In this document: in pieces, positions 7,511 through 11,682 of the stretch
Position numbering within the stretch: the stretch's first letter is position 1
Layout: each line of letters starts with the position of its first letter
NCBI GenBank assembly: GCA_964492105.1
Contig: CAZBJB010000044.1
Coordinates: forward strand, 1-11,682
From: JAUZQZ01 sp964492105
GTDB taxonomy: Bacteria; Pseudomonadota; Zetaproteobacteria; Mariprofundales; Mariprofundaceae
Direction of reading: 5' to 3'
Length of the DNA stretch: 11,682 bases
The notes under the pieces: generated by a model
What the model was told of the DNA's origin: nothing
The model's database searches: none
What the model saw: the letters and a program-made list of their open reading frames with translations, nothing else
Program-made: the position numbers and the translations under genes

Positions 7511-8001
7511 GGTACGTGACGGCTATAGCGGCTTTTTGCCTGGTGCTTGCACTCAATAACTGCGGCTATCATCTGGCAGGGCATGGCCGTGGCGTGGTAC
7601 CGGATGACGTCAACATTGTGAACGTTACCGGCGTGGATGCATCCGCCCACAATTTTCTGGACGCATGGCGGCGCTACGTGAGCGATCACGCAAACGGATT
7701 TGTGGTGGGCAAGGATCATGCGGATGCGGAATTGCGTCTGGGTGTGTTCAGCGAATCGTTCAGTCCCGTTGCCTTTGACGCTGCCGGGATTGCCACCACG
7801 TACCGGCTTTCGCGTTCGGGAAGCCTTGGTCTCTGGCGTAAGGGTGTGCGTATCTGGAGCAGCGGGGTTATTTCCGTACAGGGCGATGTTTATGCCGTGG
7901 GCGGCCCAACCAGCATTGAGGCATCCAGAACCCGTTTACGCCATGATCTGAATCGTCAATGGATGAGCGAGGCATGGATGAAGCTTTCGTCCGGATTTTA
8001 A
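7507..8001 (+). CDS. lptE: LPS-assembly lipoprotein LptE (formerly RlpB)
   Basis: Outer-membrane lipoprotein that plugs the LptD barrel and helps insert LPS into the outer leaflet. The 164-residue product begins with a short hydrophobic signal (about residues 3-16) and then L-N-N-C at 16-19, followed by GYHLAGHG, the N-terminal signature of mature LptE (CG-[FY]-HL-x-G). Cys19 is the expected lipidation site. The two Asn residues before it are unusual, since lipoboxes normally have small residues there. The rest (sheet-forming segments such as AELRLGVFSESFSP and TTYRLSRSGSLGLW) fits the family's small alpha/beta fold. Identity also rests on its place between leuS and holA, the conserved gammaproteobacterial order. 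The ATG overlaps the leuS stop (ATGA) and no strong Shine-Dalgarno is visible, so translation probably depends on ribosomes finishing leuS. A start upstream inside leuS is rejected because it would bury the signal peptide. Confidence 0.88.
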   Translation: MRYVTAIAAFCLVLALNNCGYHLAGHGRGVVPDDVNIVNVTGVDASAHNFLDAWRRYVSDHANGFVVGKDHADAELRLGVFSESFSPVAFDAAGIATTYRLSRSGSLGLWRKGVRIWSSGVISVQGDVYAVGGPTSIEASRTRLRHDLNRQWMSEAWMKLSSGF

Positions 8002-8032
8002 CCTGTCGATCAAACTTGCCCCCTCCGGGATA

Positions 8033-8998
8033 TTGCCGCCCGGGCATGCCTGCTATTACTTGACGGGGGAAGACGGAGATGCCGTTTTCGAAATGGCCGA
8101 GTTGCTCCTGGCGTATGGTTCGGAGCATGCGGTGCTGGTTCGCGTGGATGTGGATGAGCTGGGTCGCGTGCATGAGAATCTTGCTCCGGGGCTGTTTGGA
8201 GAGCGCCGTTGCCATGCTCTGGTTCGCAACGCGGCCAGCGCGAGGTTCGGGAAGATGGATCAGCTGGAGAGACTGGCCGCGAATCCGCCCGAGGGTTTAC
8301 GCCTGATCATTTGTGCGCCGGGGATCGAATCCGGGAAAGCATTGCACAGGCGGTTAACGGCATTGCCGGACATCGCGTGGTGCGTGTTCCCGCGCATGAA
8401 CGAGGCGCAATTTCGGCGTTGGCTTGAAGGCTTGATAACGGATGCCGGCCTGACATTGTCCGATGCGGCCATGTCGCTGATCGCCGGGCGATTACAAGGC
8501 ATGCGTCTGGCGGTCAGGCAGGCGATTGCGCGTTTGCGCTTGTATGATGATGGCGAAGGTGCTGAACTGGATATACAGGTGGTGGGCGATTTGCTGGGCG
8601 AACGAAGCCCGCGGGATCTGGCTGCGTTCTGCGATGCCGTGGGCGAGCGCGCATCCGGTGCCCTGGGAATCCTGCGCAGTTTGCTGCGCGATCAGCAGGT
8701 ATCCGAGGTTCAGGTATTGCGCTGGTTGTCCACGCGCATACAGCAATTATTGATGTATTCCTGGTATGTAGCAAAAGATCGCCAGTCAGCATCATCTAAA
8801 GCCCGTTTATTTGGCGAGGCCCGAACGCGTGTGCCGCGGGAAGCGAGACGGTGGCAAGCCCGGGAATTGATGCAGGCGATGGCGCAGGTTGCTCGAACCG
8901 AAATGTTACTGAAAGGCGCCAGCGTGGAGGATAAGTCCGTGGTGCTGGAACGGTTAACGCTGCATCTGATTAGCACGGCCGGGCGGGATCCGCTTTGA
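8033..8998 (+). CDS. holA: DNA polymerase III subunit delta (clamp-loader HolA)
   Basis: Delta subunit of the DNA polymerase III clamp loader, which opens the beta sliding clamp. About 321 residues are seen, against 343 in E. coli. Family-like segments are the N-terminal ACYYLTGEDGD strand, LRLIICAPG and ALPDIAWCVFPRMNEAQFRRWL in the AAA+-like fold, LIAGRLQGMRLAVRQAIARL in the lid, and the C-terminal helical collar with FCDAVGERASGALGILRSLL and VLRWLSTRIQQLL. The match is by pattern and gene order, not by a strict catalytic motif; delta has no functional ATP site. The start is uncertain. No ATG or GTG is in frame after the stop at 7979-7981. TTG 8033 has GGGA only 2 bases before it. CTG 8003, one base after the lptE stop, would add SIKLAPSGI, which resembles the usual HolA N-terminus, and would suit coupled translation. 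The stop overlaps the bioA TTG as TTGA. Confidence 0.85.
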   Translation: MPPGHACYYLTGEDGDAVFEMAELLLAYGSEHAVLVRVDVDELGRVHENLAPGLFGERRCHALVRNAASARFGKMDQLERLAANPPEGLRLIICAPGIESGKALHRRLTALPDIAWCVFPRMNEAQFRRWLEGLITDAGLTLSDAAMSLIAGRLQGMRLAVRQAIARLRLYDDGEGAELDIQVVGDLLGERSPRDLAAFCDAVGERASGALGILRSLLRDQQVSEVQVLRWLSTRIQQLLMYSWYVAKDRQSASSKARLFGEARTRVPREARRWQARELMQAMAQVARTEMLLKGASVEDKSVVLERLTLHLISTAGRDPL

Positions 8999-10269
8999 CC
9001 GGTTGGCGGGCCTTTGAACGGGAACACGTATGGCATCCCTATGCGTCCATGCAGGCGCCGTCGCGGATGTTCGCCGTATCACGGGCGGCGGGGGTACGGT
9101 TATTCCTTGAGGACGGGCATGCGCTGATTGACGGCATGGCCTCATGGTGGTGCGCGATCCACGGTTACAATGTTCTGGAATTAAATGAGGCGATCAGGCG
9201 TCAGATGAACGACATGGCGCACGTCATGTTTGGCGGATTGTCGCATAAACCGGCCGCACAGCTTGCCGCAGCACTACTCGAAATCGTTCCGGATGGCATG
9301 GAACACGTATTTTTTGCCGATTCCGGATCGGTATCGGTCGAAATTGCCATGAAGATGGCGTTGCAGTACTGCCGGGCGCGGGGGGCGCGGAAGAAAACAA
9401 AACTGTTGTCTCTCCGTTATGGCTATCACGGCGATACCTTCGGTGCAATGAGCGTTTGCGATCCCGTCTCGGGAATGCACCATCTGTTTTCAGACATGTT
9501 GCCGCGGCACATCTTTGCCGATGCGCCCCGGAACGGAACGGATGCTGACTGGGACGATGGTCAGATTGCTGATCTTCGACGGAAAATACAGCAATATCAG
9601 GATACCATTGCAGCGGTCATCCTGGAACCCGTTGTACAGGGTGCGGGCGGCATGCGTATCTATGCCCCGGAATTCTTGCGGCAGGTACGCAAACTATGCG
9701 ATGCGTACGGCGTATTGCTGATTGTGGACGAGATTGCAACCGGATTTGGCCGTACAGGTAAGCTGTTTGCCTGTGAGCATGCGGGTATCTCACCGGACAT
9801 TATGTGCATCGGCAAGGCATTGACCGGTGGCTATATGACGCTGGCAGCCGTATTGACGACACGAGCCGTCTGCGAGGGTATCCATGCCGACGGCAACGTA
9901 TTGATGCACGGGCCGACGTTCATGGCCAACCCCCTGGCCTGTGCTGTAGCGCTGGCCAGTATCAGGTTGCTGCTGGCTTCACCATGGCGGGAACGGATCG
10001 CCGCGATCGAACATCAACTGAAGGAAGGGCTTGCGCCGTGCCGCCTCATGCCTCAGGTCGCGGATGTACGTATGACGGGAGCCATCGGTGTGGTGGAAAT
10101 GAACCGGCCCGTAGACATGGATCGGCTACAGCCGATGTTCGTGGAAAAGGGTGTATGGATACGCCCTTTTGGCAGGTTATTGTATATCATGCCACCCTAT
10201 GTGATTGCACCGGATGACTTGTCATGCCTGACACGTGCGATATGCGAAGTCGCGGCAATATCGCAATAA
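8995..10269 (+). CDS. bioA: Adenosylmethionine-8-amino-7-oxononanoate aminotransferase (DAPA synthase)
   Basis: PLP-dependent enzyme of biotin synthesis that transfers the amino group of S-adenosylmethionine to KAPA, giving DAPA. The 424-residue product is full length and aligns by eye with E. coli BioA almost throughout: WHPYASM (13-19), WW (51-52), HVMFGGLSHKPA (76-87), DSGSVSVEIAMKMALQY (109-125), YHGDTFGAMSVCDP (144-157), VDEIATGFGRTGKLFACEHA (244-263), CIGKALTGG with PLP-binding Lys274 (271-279), HGPTFMANPLAC (305-316) and GVWIRPFG (386-393). Tyr144, Asp245, Arg253 and Lys274 fall at or next to their E. coli numbers, so the enzyme should be active. TTG 8995 is the only start that keeps the conserved N-terminus; GGGA at 8985-8988 is 6 bases upstream. 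The TTG overlaps the holA stop, implying coupling. No other bio gene or birA is in the window. The gene converges on a glutamine amidotransferase-like gene with one base between the stops. Confidence 0.96.
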   Translation: MTGWRAFEREHVWHPYASMQAPSRMFAVSRAAGVRLFLEDGHALIDGMASWWCAIHGYNVLELNEAIRRQMNDMAHVMFGGLSHKPAAQLAAALLEIVPDGMEHVFFADSGSVSVEIAMKMALQYCRARGARKKTKLLSLRYGYHGDTFGAMSVCDPVSGMHHLFSDMLPRHIFADAPRNGTDADWDDGQIADLRRKIQQYQDTIAAVILEPVVQGAGGMRIYAPEFLRQVRKLCDAYGVLLIVDEIATGFGRTGKLFACEHAGISPDIMCIGKALTGGYMTLAAVLTTRAVCEGIHADGNVLMHGPTFMANPLACAVALASIRLLLASPWRERIAAIEHQLKEGLAPCRLMPQVADVRMTGAIGVVEMNRPVDMDRLQPMFVEKGVWIRPFGRLLYIMPPYVIAPDDLSCLTRAICEVAAISQ

Positions 10270-10270
10270 A

Positions 10271-10981
10271 TCACCCCGGAGGCTTGCCTGCCAGTGCAAG
10301 CCAGGCTCGCGTCATTCGCCGACAGAAGGTGCGCATTGCGTCAAGATACCGCGGCGTTGCGGCTCTGAGATCGGTGATGCCGTCCATGCCCAGGTGCTGA
10401 CATTCGCTGTCCCCGGCCGTGATCCATTTTCCGATGATCGCCTCATCAACCTCAACATGAAATTGCAGGCCGTATTGGCGGATTCCCAGCCGGAATGCCT
10501 GGTTTGGAACCTTGGGGCATGATGCGAGCAGTGTCGCATTGCGGGGTAGGGAAAAGGTTTCTCCATGCCACTGAAACACATCCAGCCCTGCAGCGGGAAG
10601 CGAAGAAAACAGGGCATCGGTTTCTCCGTCAGGTGTTGTACGTAAAGGATACCAGCCCAGTTCACGTTCGGGGGAGGGTACGATCTCCGCACCCGCGGCC
10701 TTTGCGAGCAACTGAGCGCCAAGGCAGATGCCGAGTACAGGCATATCCTGTGCAATGGCCTGTTGCGAAAGGGCTATTTCCTGTCTGATGAAAGGTAAAC
10801 CATCGTTTGCGGACATCGGCCCGCCCATAATAATCAGACCAGCATAACCCTTGAGGGTATCCGGTATCGTGTTATTTTGATATATATGGACCGTTTCAAG
10901 CATATGGCCCGCTCCCAGCAGGCAGTCCGCGATGACTGCGGGGGGTTCAATGTCCAGGTGTTGCAAGACGAGAAAGCGCAT
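10271..10981 (-). CDS. Class I glutamine amidotransferase-like protein
   Basis: The 236-residue product has the triad of class I (triad) glutamine amidotransferases: nucleophile Cys86 in GICLGAQLLA (84-93), His175 and Glu177 in QFHVEV (173-178). GLIIMGGPMSAND (48-60) forms the usual oxyanion loop region. Such domains release ammonia from glutamine or hydrolyse gamma-glutamyl bonds. This one stands alone, like the GuaA-N-like proteins of COG0518, with no synthetase partner nearby, so the acceptor is unknown. The protein should be cytoplasmic. I chose ATG 10981 because MRFLVLQH is where the family's first strand normally starts. In-frame ATGs at 11014 and 11074 would add 11 or 31 residues of low-complexity, palindrome-encoded sequence. 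None of the three has a good Shine-Dalgarno (GGGG lies about 13 bases before 10981), so the start is only moderately sure. The 5' region overlaps a nested palindromic element. Confidence 0.85.
   Translation of the reverse strand: MRFLVLQHLDIEPPAVIADCLLGAGHMLETVHIYQNNTIPDTLKGYAGLIIMGGPMSANDGLPFIRQEIALSQQAIAQDMPVLGICLGAQLLAKAAGAEIVPSPERELGWYPLRTTPDGETDALFSSLPAAGLDVFQWHGETFSLPRNATLLASCPKVPNQAFRLGIRQYGLQFHVEVDEAIIGKWITAGDSECQHLGMDGITDLRAATPRYLDAMRTFCRRMTRAWLALAGKPPG
10281..10302 (+). other. Hairpin just after bioA, inside the 3' end of the opposing gene
   Basis: GGCTTGC (10281-10287) and GCAAGCC (10296-10302) form a perfect 7-bp stem with an 8-base loop, 11 bases after the bioA stop. On the + strand no T-run follows, so it is not a standard intrinsic terminator. 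It could stabilise the 3' end of the bioA message or be incidental coding sequence of the opposing gene, whose last codons it overlaps. No other terminator is visible between the two genes. Confidence 0.3.
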
Positions 10982-10999
10982 AAGTTCGGCGGAGCCCCA

Positions 11000-11119
11000 G
11001 CCTGAACTATTCATAAATCGCCGTGATGATTGCGCCTGTCTGCGTGCATCGCACAGGCAGGGATAAAGGAACAAGCAAGAGGCTCAAAGGGCATGGCAGC
11101 ATTTATGAATAGCGCAGGC
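11000..11119. repeat. Nested palindromic element (MITE-like) upstream of the amidotransferase gene
   Basis: CTATTCATAAAT (11007-11018) is repeated exactly inverted as ATTTATGAATAG (11101-11112). Beyond it, GCCTG (11000-11004) pairs with CAGGC (11115-11119) after two mismatched bases, so the outer arms match at 17 of 19 positions across about 120 bp. Near the left arm a compact hairpin forms from GCCTGT (11034-11039) and ACAGGC (11053-11058), with an inner GCG/CGC stem (11042-11044 with 11050-11052). GGAGCC occurs just outside both arms (10991-10996 and 11122-11127) and could be a target-site duplication, although it is not flush with the arms. Immediately right, GAGCCTGTCGAAG (11123-11135) recalls the GAGC-TGTCGAAG core common in dispersed bacterial palindromes. 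A transposase-less mobile element or a structured leader RNA are both possible; only one copy is in the window. Confidence 0.4.
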
Positions 11120-11237
11120 CAGGAGCCTGTCGAAGTTAGGGCGATTGTAACGAGCAGGTGGGGACGCGAGGTCAAAATAGTATGATGTTGAGGTGCATGG
11201 TGGTATCCCGCATCCTGATCCGGAACAATATAAGGGA

Positions 11238-11314
11238 TGGTCGGGGTGAGAGGGTTCGAACCTCCGGCCTTACCGTCCCGAACGGCACGCGCTACCAGAC
11301 TGCGCCACACCCCG
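11238..11314 (-). tRNA. tRNA-Pro (anticodon CGG)
   Basis: A 77-base tRNA reads on the - strand with the acceptor stem CGGGGTG/CACCCCG, discriminator A and an encoded CCA (complement of 11238-11240). The D arm has GCGC pairing around AGTCTGGTA, the anticodon stem is TGCCG/CGGTA (one G-U) and the anticodon loop TTCGGGA holds CGG (11280-11278). The T arm is GGAGG-TTCGAAC-CCTCT with one G-U. This cloverleaf closely follows E. coli proK (tRNA-Pro CGG), which reads CCG proline codons. A promoter with suitable spacing lies about 30 bases upstream. No obvious intrinsic terminator follows on the - strand, and no integrase or attachment-site duplication of the tRNA 3' end is seen. Confidence 0.96.
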
Positions 11315-11345
11315 AGTATAGCAGTTGAATGATGCAAGGCCGCGC

Positions 11346-11374
11346 ATCATAAGCGGACAGCCATCCCCTCGCAA
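11346..11374 (-). promoter_or_regulatory. Promoter of tRNA-Pro
   Basis: On the - strand, TTGCGA (11374-11369) and TATGAT (11351-11346) are separated by exactly 17 bases and match the sigma-70 consensus at four and five of six positions. The start site would be near 11339, giving a 5' leader of about 25 bases. The bases just after the -10 are GCGCGGCC, a GC-rich discriminator of the type found at stable-RNA promoters under stringent (ppGpp/DksA) control. Position and orientation fit the tRNA and nothing else nearby. Confidence 0.55.
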
Positions 11375-11682
11375 CCACTCCGCGTGATGAACTGGATATT
11401 CGACATAAGGATCGTTCCTCAAGGAGTCAGCCGGAGCAAACATTTCGCGCCCACGCGCTAATGCCTTTAGAAGGCGTTTCAAGCGCCTCCACATGGCTAT
11501 GGGCAATCTTTACCCGTCACAATGACGGAGCCCCTCCCCCCCGCTCGCATTGAGATGACAAAAGCACGTCAGATGCGAAATATTCCCGACGTTTTATTCA
11601 ATAGATACAAATAGTTGCATGTATTAATGAGGTAAATATTCGGCTAGGCCGTTTTACTGAGTTTCAGTCAGTTTATTTTTGT
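11375..11682. other. Right-edge non-coding region
   Basis: No recognisable gene. The first part contains short palindromes: GCCTT-TAG-AAGGC (11464-11476), and GGCG/CGCC (11473-11476 with 11484-11487). From about 11575 the sequence turns AT-rich, which could be a promoter region for a gene beyond the edge, but no well-spaced -35/-10 pair stands out. Near the edge, ACTGA (11656-11660) can pair with TCAGT (11664-11668 or 11668-11672), followed by TTATTTTTGT. This is a weak, AT-rich terminator-like shape with a stem of only 5 bp. Confidence 0.35.
11501..11559. repeat. Possible dispersed palindromic repeat remnant
   Basis: CCGTCA-CAA-TGACGG (11514-11528) is a perfect 6-bp hairpin. It is flanked by GGCAATCTT (11502-11510) and by CGCTCGCATTGAGATGAC (11542-11559), with a C-rich run between. 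These pieces recall the widespread bacterial interspersed repeats built from TCATTGCGAGCG and GCAATC blocks. The resemblance is from memory and only one copy is visible here. Confidence 0.25.

Noticed and set aside
11144..11175. - strand promoter TTGACC ... TACAAT for the amidotransferase gene
   Set aside because: Both boxes match well but the spacer is 20 bases, too long for a normal sigma-70 promoter.
11194..11204. TGCATGGTGGT, also present at 11-21 near the other end of the window
   Set aside because: An 11-base repeat is expected several times by chance in a window of this length; not evidence that the two mark the ends of an inserted element.
11238..11314. tRNA-Pro as an integration site of a genomic island
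   Set aside because: No integrase, no repeated tRNA 3' end and no foreign gene cargo are visible in the window.
11011..11337. A 108-residue - strand frame across the tRNA and the palindromic element
   Set aside because: Its N-terminal part is translated tRNA and the rest translates the nested palindrome; not a plausible protein.
11270..11506. A 78-residue - strand frame running into the tRNA
   Set aside because: It overlaps the tRNA-Pro gene and its promoter; its C-terminal part is translated tRNA sequence.

Overview
The window looks like the chromosome of a gammaproteobacterium of moderate GC content. The evidence is the order leuS-lptE-holA, which is the classical gammaproteobacterial arrangement, together with LptE (LPS export, so a Gram-negative outer membrane), a BioA whose active-site residues fall at E. 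coli-like positions, and a CCA-encoding tRNA-Pro(CGG). The genus cannot be told from the sequence.

Layout. Positions 1-254 hold no convincing gene. A 575-residue two-domain acyltransferase (PlsC-like plus hemolysin/OlsB-type GNAT, the domain order of the ornithine-lipid synthase OlsF) runs right at 255-1982. It converges on a long leftward gene (4683-2002) whose 893-residue product joins a PHP phosphoesterase-like domain, a central hydrophobic segment and a C-terminal GT4 glycosyltransferase. Both look like membrane-lipid or envelope-glycan enzymes, but their substrates cannot be read from the sequence.

After a divergent intergenic region comes a tightly packed rightward block: a putative 22-codon leader ORF with three consecutive leucine codons (4842-4910), leuS (GTG start at 4976), lptE (ATGA overlap), holA (non-ATG start) and bioA (TTGA overlap). 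Most of its start codons are weak and coupled to the upstream stop, suggesting one polycistronic message joining leucyl-tRNA charging, LPS export, replication and biotin synthesis. bioA occupies the place where nadD follows holA in E. coli.

bioA meets a leftward class I glutamine amidotransferase-like gene tail to tail, with one base between the stop codons. Upstream of that gene is a nested palindrome of about 120 bp with MITE-like features. A leftward tRNA-Pro(CGG) follows, with a recognisable promoter. The last 300 bases are non-coding and hold short palindromes, possibly a dispersed-repeat remnant.

The most interesting signal is the leuS leader: leucine codons in a short ORF ahead of the leucyl-tRNA synthetase gene, two of which are complementary to the leuS Shine-Dalgarno sequence, plus two mutually exclusive stems. 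This suggests an undescribed attenuation or translational switch. It is inference from sequence and needs comparative and experimental tests.
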